Source: Streptococcus iniae (GTDB taxonomy: Bacteria; Bacillota; Bacilli; Lactobacillales; Streptococcaceae). Taken from it: a DNA stretch of 64,000 nt. The stretch covers positions 1,144,001 to 1,208,000 of the forward strand of contig NZ_CP132230.1 of the NCBI RefSeq assembly GCF_030732225.1, read 5' to 3'. The notes beneath the pieces were generated by a model, which was given only the letters and a program-made list of their open reading frames with translations, made no database searches and was not told where the DNA came from. Made by a program: the position numbers and the translations under genes. Shown piece after piece: positions 9,222 through 17,052 of the stretch; positions within the stretch are counted from its first letter, which is position 1; the number at the start of each line of letters is the position of its first letter.

Positions 9222-9662
9222 TCATTCATATTCTTTTACACTTAATTTATCCACTGCTATATCATGTTTCTCTTGATCTTGTATGTATTTTTTTATTGTG
9301 GCTTCATTCAATCCAACTGTACTTACATAATAACCTTCAGCCCAAAAATGTCGATTACCAAACTTATATTTGAGATTGGCGTGTTTATCAAACATCATGA
9401 GTGCGCTTTTTCCTTTTAAATATCCCATAAAACTTGAAACACTAATTCTTGGGGGAATACTTACCAACATGTGGACATGGTCTGGCATCAAATGACCTTC
9501 AATTATTTCTACACCTTTATAGCTACACAGTCTCTGAAAAATCTCACCGAGACTACTTCTGTATTGATTATAGATTATTTTTCGTCTATACTTAGGGGGG
9601 AACACAATGTGATATTTACACATCCACTTTGTGTGTGATAAGCTATGTGCCTTCTGTGCCAT
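9222..9662 (-). pseudogene. tnpA: IS200-type transposase TnpA, C-terminus replaced by IS3 insertion
   Basis: The 146-residue frame is a Y1 HUH transposase with the HVH motif at His62 and His64 (DHVHML) and the nucleophile Tyr126 in KKYIQDQ. The catalytic residues are therefore intact. The last genuine codon is GAA at 9225-9227. The TGA stop at 9222-9224 is the terminal TGA of the nested IS3 element. Across the insertion the original frame continues at 8004-7978 with DPFRDSGK and then TAA at 7975-7977. The intact copy at 42537 has DPFSDGGFRTR at the same place. Eight residues are therefore lost. Whether a TnpA lacking this tail still works is unknown, and the right end is now 1.2 kb further away. 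Confidence 0.85.
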
Positions 9663-9810
9663 ATTTTGACTCCTTTCGCTTTACAATTGGCTTGAACACC
9701 TATATTGTACCGCGTTAGGAGTCTTTTGGGTGTAACCTTTGATGCACACCCGCATAGCGGGTGGTTTTTTGTTTCACACCTTCGGAGTGAAACGGACTAA
9801 AAGTCACATA

Positions 9811-9847
9811 ATAAAAACCCCCACTAAGATTTCTCTTAGTGGGGGTT
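9811..9847 (-). terminator. terminator of rplJ-rplL
   Basis: A strong hairpin with a perfect 14-base stem (arms AACCCCCACTAAGA and its complement) and a 4-base loop is followed by T5 on the minus strand, 38 bases past the rplL stop. It is intact although an IS200-type element has inserted just beyond it. Confidence 0.9.
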
Positions 9848-9884
9848 AAAACTAGGCTTTCAGCCTTAAATAATCATTAAATGA

Positions 9885-10250
9885 TTATTTAAGTGTGATT
9901 GTAGCTCCAGCTTCTTCAAGTTTAGCTTTAAGTTCTTCAGCTTCTGCTGCAGAAACGCCTTCTTTAACGTTAGCAGGTGCTCCGTCAACAAGACCTTTAG
10001 CTTCTTTAAGACCAAGACCTGTGATTTCACGTACAGCTTTGATAACGCCAACTTTTTTGTCACCAGCAGATGTCAATTCAACGTCGAATGAATCTTTAGC
10101 AGCTTCTTCAGCACCACCAGCAGCGGCAGCAGCTACAGGAGCAGCTGCAGTTACACCAAATTCTTCTTCGATAGCTTTTACAAGATCGTTAAGCTCAAGA
10201 ATTGAAGCTTCTTTAATTTCAGCAATAATGTTTTCAATGTTCAATGCCAT
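9885..10250 (-). CDS. rplL: 50S ribosomal protein L7/L12
   Basis: The 121-residue protein starts [20 protein letters not shown] at ATG 10248-10250, chosen over the upstream in-frame ATG because GGAGGAAATTACA precedes it directly. It has the N-terminal dimerisation domain, an Ala/Gly-rich hinge ([15 protein letters not shown]) and the conserved C-terminal factor-binding domain ([20 protein letters not shown]). It forms the ribosomal stalk with L10 and recruits translation factors. The gene follows rplJ with a 63-base gap and is ended by a strong terminator. Confidence 0.97.
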   Translation of the reverse strand: MALNIENIIAEIKEASILELNDLVKAIEEEFGVTAAAPVAAAAAGGAEEAAKDSFDVELTSAGDKKVGVIKAVREITGLGLKEAKGLVDGAPANVKEGVSAAEAEELKAKLEEAGATITLK

Positions 10251-10313
10251 TGTAATTTCCTCCAAATTGTTAATTGTATAGTTTATATGTAACCAAGGTT
10301 ACAGCTTGACGCA

Positions 10314-10814
10314 TTAAGCAGCGTCTTCTTTGCTTTCTGCAACAGCTTTAACAGCGTATGCAACGTTGCGGACAGGTGCTTGAAGTACTGAAAGTAACAT
10401 AGAAAGCATACCTTCGCGGTTTGGCAATGTCGCAAGAGCCATAATTTCTTCTTTTGAAGAAACAGCACCTTCGATTGCTCCACCTTTGATTTCAAGTGCG
10501 TCAGCAGTTTTAGCAAAATCGTTGATAACTTTAGCTGGTGCGATAACATCTTCGTTTGAGAATGCTACTGCAGATGGTCCAACGAAAATTTCTTTTAAGT
10601 CATCAAGACCAGCTTTTTCAGCCGCACGTGTCAAAATTGAATTTTTGATAACTTTAAATTCAACGCCACCTTCACGTAATGAACGACGAAGAACAGTATC
10701 TTGTTCAACTGTAAGACCACGTGAATCAACAACTACGATACTTGCTGCGTTTTTCATTTTTTCAGCAACAATATCGACCAGTTCAGCTTTTTTAGCAATA
10801 ATTGCTTCACTCAT
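10314..10814 (-). CDS. rplJ: 50S ribosomal protein L10
   Basis: The 166-residue protein begins [20 protein letters not shown] at ATG 10812-10814, with GGAGGTAAAACTA as its ribosome binding site; the longer upstream frame lies in the leader RNA and is not used. L10 anchors L7/L12 dimers to 23S rRNA through its C-terminal helix. L10 with L12 normally represses its own operon by binding the leader described separately. rplJ and rplL form a two-gene operon flanked on both sides by insertion sequences. Confidence 0.97.
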   Translation of the reverse strand: MSEAIIAKKAELVDIVAEKMKNAASIVVVDSRGLTVEQDTVLRRSLREGGVEFKVIKNSILTRAAEKAGLDDLKEIFVGPSAVAFSNEDVIAPAKVINDFAKTADALEIKGGAIEGAVSSKEEIMALATLPNREGMLSMLLSVLQAPVRNVAYAVKAVAESKEDAA

Positions 10815-10980
10815 TAGTTTTACCTCCGTAATTATTTTTTGTCTAAGGACAACAAAAAAATCGTCCCTAAACCTAGACACGAAAGTACAAATACGTTATT
10901 AATTAATATCGTTTTGTGCCTCGGTAGGAAGATTATGAGCTAGGCTCCCCTACTGTCTTAGGTCAGTTTTTTTCAAAACC
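10815..10980 (-). ncRNA. ribosomal protein L10 leader (autoregulatory)
   Basis: The 166-base leader between the promoter and rplJ contains on the minus strand the block GTAGGGGAGCC ... CCTACCGAGGCAC, which folds into a long stem with an internal loop. This resembles the L10 leader of Firmicutes, which binds the L10-L12 complex and controls rplJL. A covariance search (Rfam L10 leader model) would confirm it. The leader is complete and uninterrupted. Confidence 0.8.
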
Positions 10981-10986
10981 TTAATT

Positions 10987-11015
10987 ATTATATCCCATTT
11001 AGGAAACTCTGTCAA
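10987..11015 (-). promoter_or_regulatory. consensus promoter of rplJ-rplL
   Basis: The minus strand has a perfect -35 TTGACA (11010-11015), a 17-base spacer and a perfect -10 TATAAT (10987-10992), with AT-rich DNA upstream. This strong promoter is preserved 32 bases from the end of the IS30-family element. Confidence 0.9.
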
Positions 11016-11045
11016 GAATTTTTTAAAATTTTATAAAAAAGACTC

Positions 11046-12146
11046 AATTGCTAAGCAAGCTAAATTTCAAGTCCAAGTTAGCCAGCGGTTAAAAACTCTT
11101 TAGGAGATTTGTAGTCTAATATTTTCTTAGGATAGTTGTTTATCCAATTTTCAATGAATGCGACCTCTCTTTGGGTCGTTTTCTTTGTTCCTTTAGGTAA
11201 CCATCTTCTGATCAGTCTGTTATGGTTCTCATTCGTTCCCCTTTCCCAGGAAGCGTAGGGATGTGCGTAGTAGATATCTTCTTTTGGAAAGACAAGAGAA
11301 AGTCTGTTGAATTCAGTTCCGTTATCAGCTGTAATAGAGTGAATAGGGTGAGTCTTTACTATACTTTCTAAGGCATGATTGACCGACTGAGCAGACTTAT
11401 CCGGAATGAGTCTGATAATCTGGTGACGACTACGGCGGTCTGTTAGAGTTAGTAGACATTCATTCTTAGCCCTTGTTAGAATAACCGTATCAATTTCATA
11501 ATGCCCATTTTCAAGTCTACGATTAATCGCATCAGGTCTTTTCTCAATGGATTGACCAGCAGGTTTGAAACGAGGGCTAGCCTTCTTTGATTTTCCCTTT
11601 CTTTTCCTTGGATACAAGATGTGATCAGAATGGATGCCAAGGTGTCCGTTATGAATCCAATAATAGATGGTTGAAACAGGAACAGCTATACCTTTCGACT
11701 TCACCATCATTTCAGGTGAAAAGTTCTGCCTCATATAGTGCAGAATCCTCTCTTTCGTATCTTTATCCAAGCCAATAGAACGAATAGAATTTCGTCGTTT
11801 ATTCTCATAGCTAGCTTGAGCGTAGTCAGCTTGATAAATCATTTCAAATTTACCTTTACGAATTTGTTGTCTGACAAGTCCTCGTTTAACCTCATTATGA
11901 ATGGTTTGAGGCGCTTTACCTAGCAAGTTAGCGATGGCTCTATTGGACTTTCCTTCTGACTTCCATTTCTCGATGAAGTAACGCTCAGCTATTGTCAAAT
12001 GTTTTCCTTTTGGTGTATAATGTTCATGCATCTCAAAGTGTCCTATCTTGTGTTTGTGGTGAACTACAAGTATATCTCTTTGAGATGTTTTTTCATACCC
12101 TCAGATGGCTAACTTCATTTTAGAACTTTCTAATTGCTAAGCAATC
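11046..12146 (-). mobile_element. IS30-family insertion sequence (IS1239-like)
   Basis: The element is about 1.1 kb with imperfect 38-40-bp inverted repeats that start ATTGCTAAGCAA (11047) and, on the other side, ATTGCTTAGCAA (complement of 12134-12145) and share AAGTTAGCCA at their inner ends. It carries one transposase gene. Both outer flanks are halves of one transcription terminator (AAAAGACTC at 11037-11045 and GAGTCTTTT at 13579-13587), so the element went into the loop of a hairpin. The exact end bases and target duplication are not certain. Confidence 0.85.
11078..12031 (-). CDS. IS30-family transposase
   Basis: The 317-residue protein has an N-terminal helix-turn-helix (LTIAERYFIEKW, then RAIANLLGKAPQTIHNEVKRG) and a DDE core with Asp181 in HYEIDTVI, Asp236 in ITADNGTEF and a Glu near 268 in WERGTNENHNRLIRRW, the IS30 signature. 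Length and motifs fit the streptococcal IS1239 group. The frame is intact with ATG 12029-12031 and may be active. Confidence 0.93.
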   Translation of the reverse strand: MHEHYTPKGKHLTIAERYFIEKWKSEGKSNRAIANLLGKAPQTIHNEVKRGLVRQQIRKGKFEMIYQADYAQASYENKRRNSIRSIGLDKDTKERILHYMRQNFSPEMMVKSKGIAVPVSTIYYWIHNGHLGIHSDHILYPRKRKGKSKKASPRFKPAGQSIEKRPDAINRRLENGHYEIDTVILTRAKNECLLTLTDRRSRHQIIRLIPDKSAQSVNHALESIVKTHPIHSITADNGTEFNRLSLVFPKEDIYYAHPYASWERGTNENHNRLIRRWLPKGTKKTTQREVAFIENWINNYPKKILDYKSPKEFLTAG

Positions 12147-12176
12147 TGTACTGACCCCCAGAAGTTGGACAATTAA

Positions 12177-12935
12177 TTATTGCAAGGATTTGGTTCTGTA
12201 TTGAACAGGACTAAGTCCTTTTAGTTTTGCTTTGATTCGTTTGTTGTTGTAGTAAAAAATGTAATCTGTGATAGCTTGTTCAAGCTCATCAAGGGTTTTG
12301 TAAGACTTCTCAAGTCCATAGAACATCTCCGATTTGAGAATGCCAAAGAAGGATTCCATCATCCCATTATCTGGACTATTTCCCTTTCGAGACATAGAGG
12401 GACGAATCCCTTTGGTTTCCAAAAACTGATGGTAAGACTGGTGCTGGTACTGCCATCCTTGGTCGCTGTGGAGAATAGTTCCACTGTATGAATCCGCTGG
12501 AAAAGCCTTCTCAAGCATCGTTTGAACCTGTTTCAAGTCAGGCGAGCGAGATAAGGTAAAGTCAATAATCTCACAGTTATAGCCATCAAAAACTGGCGAT
12601 AGATAAAGCTTCCCTTCAGGTAAGGCAAACTCTGTCACATCGGTATAACACTTCTCATAGGGTTTAGAACCTTTGAATTGACGTTTAATCAGATTATCAG
12701 CCTTCTTACCAACCTCACCTTTGTAAGAAGAGTACTTGCGCTTACGACGAATGCGAGCCGCTAAGCCCATAACTGTCATCAAGCGTTGCACCTTTTTGTG
12801 ATTGATGAGGAATCCTCGATTTCTGAGTTCTAAATAAATCCGACGATAGCCATAGTTTCCTTTATGTTCATCATAAATCTCTCGAATCAAATTCTTTAGT
12901 TCTATATCCTTATCTCCTTGAGCTAGTCGCTTCAC
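12177..12935 (-). CDS. IS861-like transposase OrfB
   Basis: The 252-residue frame carries the IS3 catalytic triad Asp99 (CYTDVTEF), Asp158 (LHSDQGWQ) and Glu194 (MMESFFG), spacing DD(35)E. The open frame continues upstream of the first Met through RSTYYYQV and NRFSLETLLEILDL into the end of orfA, as expected for an OrfAB fusion made by -1 frameshifting at A AAA AAG (near 13068-13074). With orfA interrupted the fusion cannot be made in one piece, so this frame is probably not expressed productively. Confidence 0.88.
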   Translation of the reverse strand: MKRLAQGDKDIELKNLIREIYDEHKGNYGYRRIYLELRNRGFLINHKKVQRLMTVMGLAARIRRKRKYSSYKGEVGKKADNLIKRQFKGSKPYEKCYTDVTEFALPEGKLYLSPVFDGYNCEIIDFTLSRSPDLKQVQTMLEKAFPADSYSGTILHSDQGWQYQHQSYHQFLETKGIRPSMSRKGNSPDNGMMESFFGILKSEMFYGLEKSYKTLDELEQAITDYIFYYNNKRIKAKLKGLSPVQYRTKSLQ

Positions 12936-13003
12936 TTGATAGTAATAGGTGGAGCGCGGTAAATCAAGGATTTCAAGTAGCGTCTCTAGGGAAAACCGAT
13001 TCG

Positions 13004-13519
13004 TTAATGCTTGAATGATTTCTGTTGCTCTTTGAGCTTTACTTCGTCCCTCAAGCGGTATTCTCTCAGCTTTTTTAGCACAGCATTCTCCGCTCTTAAG
13101 TATTCTAATTCTTTCTGAAGACGTTCCAATTCAGTCATCTCTTCTAGCTTTTTCTTAGGCTTTCGTCCCATCTTAGCAGGTCTCCCTCTTGGTTTTTCAA
13201 GAATAGTATAACCGTTTTAATTGTATTGCGCTATCCAATTTGGGAGCATCCCTCGATTTGGCAAGGTATAATCAAGAGAAACTGAGAGTTGAGAGCAACC
13301 ATGAATCAAGACTTTATCTATCATTTCCTGCTTTAATTCGAGTGAATAATACCTATTTTTACCTTTTTCAACGATTTCTAAGCCATACCGATCCATGAGT
13401 TTTATCATGTATGTGAGATTGGCAATGGTTACCTTGTATGTCTGGCTAAGATTGGTCCACGACACGCCGCTCTTTTTCAGCTCATATATTTCTAGTTTAT
13501 CTTCATAACTTAATTTCAT
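13004..13519 (-). pseudogene. IS861-like transposase OrfA with internal stop codon
   Basis: Read in one frame the gene would be 171 residues: a double helix-turn-helix N-terminus (KLSYEDKLEIYELKKSG and a second copy-like block), then WIAQYN followed by TAA at 13217-13219, then [13 protein letters not shown] and a coiled-coil tail ending QKSFKH and TAA at 13004-13006. The sequence around the stop (CAATACAATTAAAACGG) suggests a one-base change from a Lys codon. The slippery A AAA AAG downstream is intact. The stop removes the coiled coil and the frameshift site from the translated part. Confidence 0.85.
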
Positions 13520-13590
13520 AAGAAAAACACCCCAACTGTTAGATTTTGTGTCTAACTTTTGGGGTGCAGTTCAATCCCGAGTCTTTTCAT

Positions 13591-14304
13591 TTATTTTTTG
13601 AAGGTATAACTTTCATCTGCTCCCTCAAGTTTTAAACGCTTTTCTTTGAGTGAATAACTGTAGTTCTTTCCTTTTTGGTTAGCAAGTCCTTTTGCTGCTT
13701 TATCGTTGACATAAGTAAGTTTTATAGTATGTAAAATGCGATTAACCTCACCTTTAAAGGCAACTGCTGATAAAACTCCTGTTTTAGCGTCATAAGTTCC
13801 ACCAATTTCTTTGGCATTTTGAAGAAAGCCTTTATCAAGCATTTCTTCAATATCTGATGCAGTAGGAAGTGATTCTTCTAGCGTTTTTTTCACTTCTGGG
13901 TCCAAATCATTATAGGTAATGTCATTTCCAAAATTTTTCTTTAATTGTTCATCATAAAACGCTAAAACACGTTTGCTAAACAGTTTTTTATCAATAGTCA
14001 TCTTAAAACGCGTTGTAGCATTACCGTCTTTGACATCCATCATTAACTCAGGTTTTGAAATAATTCCTTTAGCATTAAATTCAGCGCTCTCTTCAAATTC
14101 ATGCATACCTTTATTTAAATCATTTTCTAATTTTTTATCAAGTTGAACAGCTACCCAATTACCATCTATTCCACCTTTTTGATAACGCAATCCTACACAT
14201 GTTCCAATTACTAAAAGAATAACAAGTAATGCTAGCAAAATCCCTTTTAAGGGAGATTTCTTTTTCTTTTCTGTTGTTAAGACAGATGATTGATTCAGTT
14301 TCAT
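13591..14304 (-). CDS. conserved streptococcal membrane-anchored protein, function unknown
   Basis: The 237-residue protein starts at ATG 14302-14304, after TTGGAGGAGAATATTA; the longer upstream frame has no ribosome binding site. A Lys-rich cytoplasmic stretch (EKKKKSPLK) is followed by one membrane segment at about residues 20-39 and then an extracellular, charged region of about 200 residues without cysteines or a lipobox. I recognise no catalytic motif. It has its own promoter. Its terminator has been split by the IS30-family element. Confidence 0.75.
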   Translation of the reverse strand: MKLNQSSVLTTEKKKKSPLKGILLALLVILLVIGTCVGLRYQKGGIDGNWVAVQLDKKLENDLNKGMHEFEESAEFNAKGIISKPELMMDVKDGNATTRFKMTIDKKLFSKRVLAFYDEQLKKNFGNDITYNDLDPEVKKTLEESLPTASDIEEMLDKGFLQNAKEIGGTYDAKTGVLSAVAFKGEVNRILHTIKLTYVNDKAAKGLANQKGKNYSYSLKEKRLKLEGADESYTFKK

Positions 14305-14327
14305 TAATATTCTCCTCCAATACCTCA

Positions 14328-14356
14328 ATGATAGCACTTTCTAATTTTTCAGTCAA
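14328..14356 (-). promoter_or_regulatory. promoter of the gene at 13591
   Basis: The minus strand has -35 TTGACT (14351-14356), a 17-base spacer and an extended -10 TGCTATCAT (hexamer 14328-14333), 23 bases before the start codon. Confidence 0.7.
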
Positions 14357-14381
14357 GTTGCTATTTCAAGGGCGAAATATT

Positions 14382-14405
14382 AAAAAACACTTTCCAAAAG
14401 GAAAG
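14382..14405 (-). terminator. terminator after ysxC
   Basis: On the minus strand, a CTTTCC/GGAAAG stem with a four-base loop and flanking weak pairs is followed by TGTTTTTT, just past the ysxC stop. Confidence 0.6.
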
Positions 14406-14411
14406 CATTTC

Positions 14412-15011
14412 TTATATTTTTTCTAAAATTATATCCCAAGCTTCATCAATACCAATGCGATCCACAGATGAAAAAATAATAAAGTTATCTTCTTTATTAA
14501 AATCTAAAGACTTTTTGATCATTGACTCATGTTTATTCCACTTGCCACGGGGTATTTTATCTGCTTTTGTTGCCACAATAATAACAGGAATCTCATAGTA
14601 TTTCAAAAATTCATACATCTGAATGTCTTCTTTTGATGGCTCATGGCGAAAGTCAACTAAAGACACAACAGCACGGAGATTATCTCGTCCAGTTAAATAC
14701 TCTTCAATCATCTTGCCCCATTTAGCCCGCTCTGATTTTGAAACTTTTGCGTAACCGTAACCTGGAACATCAACAAAACGAAGTTTATCATCGATGTTGA
14801 AAAAATTTAAGAGTTGCGTTTTCCCAGGTTTGCTTGATGTTCTGGCTAAATTTTTTCGTCCCAAGATTGTGTTAATAAAACTTGATTTTCCAACATTTGA
14901 CCGACCTGCCATTGCAATTTCTGGAAGTTCGTCTTGAGGATAATGTGACTGGTTTGCTGCACTAAGTAAAATCGAGGCATTATGGGTATTTAAATATTCT
15001 TCTTCAGCCAT
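14412..15011 (-). CDS. ysxC: ribosome biogenesis GTPase YsxC/EngB
   Basis: The 199-residue protein is a TRAFAC GTPase of the YihA/YsxC/EngB type with G1 GRSNVGKSS at residues 36-44, G3 DVPGYGYA, G4 TKAD and a G5-like SSVD. These proteins assist late assembly of the 50S subunit. It starts 9 bases after the clpX stop, the usual streptococcal pairing, and an AGGAGAAAAT site precedes the ATG. Confidence 0.95.
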   Translation of the reverse strand: MAEEEYLNTHNASILLSAANQSHYPQDELPEIAMAGRSNVGKSSFINTILGRKNLARTSSKPGKTQLLNFFNIDDKLRFVDVPGYGYAKVSKSERAKWGKMIEEYLTGRDNLRAVVSLVDFRHEPSKEDIQMYEFLKYYEIPVIIVATKADKIPRGKWNKHESMIKKSLDFNKEDNFIIFSSVDRIGIDEAWDIILEKI

Positions 15012-15020
15012 ATTTTCTCC

Positions 15021-16250
15021 TTATGCCGTTTCCAAAATAGGTTTTTTAAGCCCATCCACAGAGTCCTTAGTAATGCGAACCTTAATAACATCTTCTTGAC
15101 TAGGGATTTCAAACATAATGTCAAGCATGGTTTCTTCAATGATTGAACGAAGGCCACGCGCACCAGTTTTACGTTCTATAGCTTTTGCAGCAATAGCTTC
15201 CAAAGCAGCCTTTTCAAATTCAAGTTCAACACCATCATAAGATAAAAGAGCTTGGTATTGTTTAACAAGAGCATTTCTTGGTTCTGTTAAAATTTGAATC
15301 AGGTCAGCAACTGTTAACTGTTCTAAGGCTGCAACAACAGGTAAGCGTCCAATAAATTCTGGAATAAGGCCAAATTTTTGAATGTCTTCTGCGATAATTT
15401 CTTGCATATATGAAGCATCTTCATCAATTTTACGGCTATTTTGGCCAAAACCAATAATTTTTTCTCCAAGACGCTGTTTAACAATTTCTTCAATGCCATC
15501 AAAAGCGCCACCAACGATGAACAAAATATTTTTCGTATCAATTTGAATCATCTCTTGATTAGGGTGTTTACGTCCACCTTGAGGTGGAACACTTGCTTCT
15601 GTGCCTTCAATAATTTTTAGCAGGGCTTGTTGAACACCTTCACCAGAGACATCGCGTGTAATGGAAACATTTTCCCCTTTTTTAGCAATTTTATCAATTT
15701 CATCAACATAAATAATGCCACGTTCTGCACGTTCTACATTATAATCAGCTGCTTGAATTAATTTTAGCAGAATATTCTCAACATCTTCGCCGACATAGCC
15801 AGCTTCAGTTAATGAAGTAGCATCCGCAATGGCAAATGGTACATTTAAACTTTTTGCCAAAGTTTGTGCCAAGAAGGTTTTTCCTGAACCAGTTGGGCCA
15901 ATCATGAGAATATTTGACTTTTGCAATTCCACTTCATCTTCATCGCGACTTTCTGTAAACGAAACACGCTTATAATGGTTATAAACTGCTACTGCTAAAG
16001 CCTTTTTAGCATGGTCTTGACCAACAACATATTGATTTAAAATATCTAAAAGTTCTTTTGGTTTTGGAACTTCCGTTAAATCAGCTAATACTTCCTCTGC
16101 TAATTCTTCTTTTATAATTTCTTGAGATAATGCAACACATTCATCACAGATGAAAACATTGTTCCCTGCAATAATTTTTTTAACTTCATCTTGGTCCTTG
16201 CCACAAAATGAACAATGGACCTTAATATCGTTTGTACGATTAACTGCCAT
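15021..16250 (-). CDS. clpX: ATP-dependent Clp protease ATP-binding subunit ClpX
   Basis: The 409-residue AAA+ unfoldase feeds substrates to ClpP. The N-terminal C4 zinc-binding domain uses Cys13, Cys16, Cys35 and Cys38. Walker A GPTGSGKT is at 118-125 and Walker B IIYVDEID at 179-186. The IGFGQ loop that docks to ClpP is present in KIIGFGQNS. Sensor-2 region residues (KTGARGLRS) are conserved. It lies between a small membrane ORF and ysxC. Confidence 0.97.
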   Translation of the reverse strand: MAVNRTNDIKVHCSFCGKDQDEVKKIIAGNNVFICDECVALSQEIIKEELAEEVLADLTEVPKPKELLDILNQYVVGQDHAKKALAVAVYNHYKRVSFTESRDEDEVELQKSNILMIGPTGSGKTFLAQTLAKSLNVPFAIADATSLTEAGYVGEDVENILLKLIQAADYNVERAERGIIYVDEIDKIAKKGENVSITRDVSGEGVQQALLKIIEGTEASVPPQGGRKHPNQEMIQIDTKNILFIVGGAFDGIEEIVKQRLGEKIIGFGQNSRKIDEDASYMQEIIAEDIQKFGLIPEFIGRLPVVAALEQLTVADLIQILTEPRNALVKQYQALLSYDGVELEFEKAALEAIAAKAIERKTGARGLRSIIEETMLDIMFEIPSQEDVIKVRITKDSVDGLKKPILETA

Positions 16251-16282
16251 AACGCCTCAATCTTTCCCTTTTCAATTCTTTC

Positions 16283-16453
16283 TTAAAATAATGTACCATA
16301 AAATGCATGAATGGTATTAACTAAATTTGTAAAGGCATTTAACAAAAATAGTAATCCCAATCCTTTTCGATTACGCCTAAATGCTGGAATAGCACAAAGA
16401 ATACAAATTAAACACAAAAATGCCGTAAATACGCCAAAAATACTCCGTTGCAT
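16283..16453 (-). CDS. small membrane protein between folA and clpX, function unknown
   Basis: This short ORF encodes 56 residues, starting MQRSIFGVFTAFLCLICILC at ATG 16451-16453 and ending at TAA 16283-16285. AGAGGAG precedes the start by 10 bases. It has two hydrophobic helices, about 5-24 and 32-50, separated by the basic RRNRK turn, so a two-pass membrane hairpin with a cytoplasmic basic loop is likely. It fills the gap between folA and clpX. A small ORF at this place in other streptococci would support it as a real gene; I assign no function. Confidence 0.65.
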   Translation of the reverse strand: MQRSIFGVFTAFLCLICILCAIPAFRRNRKGLGLLFLLNAFTNLVNTIHAFYGTLF

Positions 16454-16474
16454 TGATTACATTCTCCTCTAATC

Positions 16475-16972
16475 TTACTTCTTCACATAAACATAGACAG
16501 TAAAATCATAGGGATTCTTATCGTCTTTTTCATGAAAAGTCTGGCTTTCTTCTGTAAAACCACTTAAATCAATATTAGGAGCTTTTGTATCCCCTTCAAA
16601 ACAGTGATGGACAACAGTTTTAATAATCCTGTCAAAATGACCATCAAATGCTTCCAAAACTTTCTTACCACCAATAACATACAGTGTTCTTTCTTGTGAT
16701 TGAAACCAGTCTAAAACAGCATCAAGACTTGACATGGTTAAGACACCAGGAACTTTATAAGTGTGATCAGAAGTCATCACTATAGTCTGACGTTCTGGTA
16801 AAAGACGCTTTTTCATTCCATCAAACGTTACTCTTCCCATTACAATTGCTTGGTGTAAGGTAGTTTTTTTAAAATGTTGTAATTCTTTTGGAAGATACCA
16901 TGGTAAATGACCATTACGACCGATGACACCTTCTTCGTCTTGTGCCCAAATAGCAATTATTTCTTTTGTCAT
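16475..16972 (-). CDS. folA: dihydrofolate reductase
   Basis: The 165-residue enzyme reduces dihydrofolate to tetrahydrofolate and is the trimethoprim target. The N-terminal IWAQDEEGVIGRNGHLPW, the active-site acid Glu30 in LPKELQHF, and the NADPH-binding VMGRVTFDGM and VIGGKK motifs are clear. The residue at the position often linked to trimethoprim resistance (Ile100 in pneumococcus) could be checked by alignment. It follows thyA, which makes the dihydrofolate it recycles. Confidence 0.95.
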   Translation of the reverse strand: MTKEIIAIWAQDEEGVIGRNGHLPWYLPKELQHFKKTTLHQAIVMGRVTFDGMKKRLLPERQTIVMTSDHTYKVPGVLTMSSLDAVLDWFQSQERTLYVIGGKKVLEAFDGHFDRIIKTVVHHCFEGDTKAPNIDLSGFTEESQTFHEKDDKNPYDFTVYVYVKK

Positions 16973-17033
16973 TAACAGATTATCCTTCCTAAAGCTCTCT
17001 ATATTCTATCAAATTTTTAAGAATTCTGCAGAT

Positions 17034-17052
17034 AAAAAAGCAAGAATGCTTT
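17034..17052 (-). terminator. weak terminator at the thyA stop
   Basis: On the minus strand AAAGCA/TGCTTT with a four-base loop runs into TTTTTT and overlaps the thyA stop codon. The short stem suggests partial read-through into folA. Confidence 0.4.

Larger units (their letters stand above)
8005..9224 (-). mobile_element. IS3-family insertion sequence (IS150-like), nested in an IS200-type tnpA
   Basis: The element is 1220 bp and has 41-bp imperfect inverted repeats at 8005-8045 and 9184-9224 that begin TGAAAAGG and TGAATAGG and share TATAAAGTGTT at their inner ends. A 3-bp target duplication TTC flanks it (8002-8004 and 9225-9227). Removing the element and one TTC restores an open tnpA reading frame, which independently confirms both boundaries. 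It encodes orfA and orfB in the overlapping arrangement of IS3 elements. Confidence 0.93.
7836..9775 (-). mobile_element. IS200/IS605-family element (tnpA only), split by an IS3-family insertion
   Basis: The tnpA gene reads on the minus strand (9225-9662 plus 7975-8004 after removal of the nested IS). The left end carries the hairpin CACCCGCATAGCGGGTG at 9747-9763. The right end has three hairpins: 7891-7910, 7868-7880, and the terminal one at 7840-7858 (CCACCCGTCTAACGGGTGG). Hairpin ends without inverted repeats are typical of IS200-type elements that transpose as single strands. The same arrangement of hairpins is seen in the intact copy near 42443-43141. Outer boundaries are approximate to about 10 bases. 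Confidence 0.82.
12147..13573 (-). mobile_element. IS3-family insertion sequence (IS861-like), inactivated
   Basis: The element is 1427 bp with terminal inverted repeats starting TGTACTGACCCCCAGAAGTT (12147) and TGAACTGCACCCCAAAAGTT (complement of 13554-13573). A 3-bp direct repeat ATC flanks it (12144-12146 and 13574-13576). It inserted exactly at the outer edge of the IS30-family element, so it arrived later. Its orfA has an in-frame stop, so it is probably immobile by itself. Confidence 0.9.

Noticed and set aside
9895..10281. Plus-strand 128-codon ORF across rplL
   Set aside because: It is the complement of the Ala-rich rplL gene; the amino-acid content (Ser, Ala, Pro rich) is the expected shadow and no ribosome binding site is present.
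12134..12145. TTGCTAAGCAAT repeated at 11047 and 12134 as a possible direct target duplication
   Set aside because: The unit is nearly self-complementary and the sequences inside it continue to match as inverted repeats, so it belongs to the ends of the IS30-type element.
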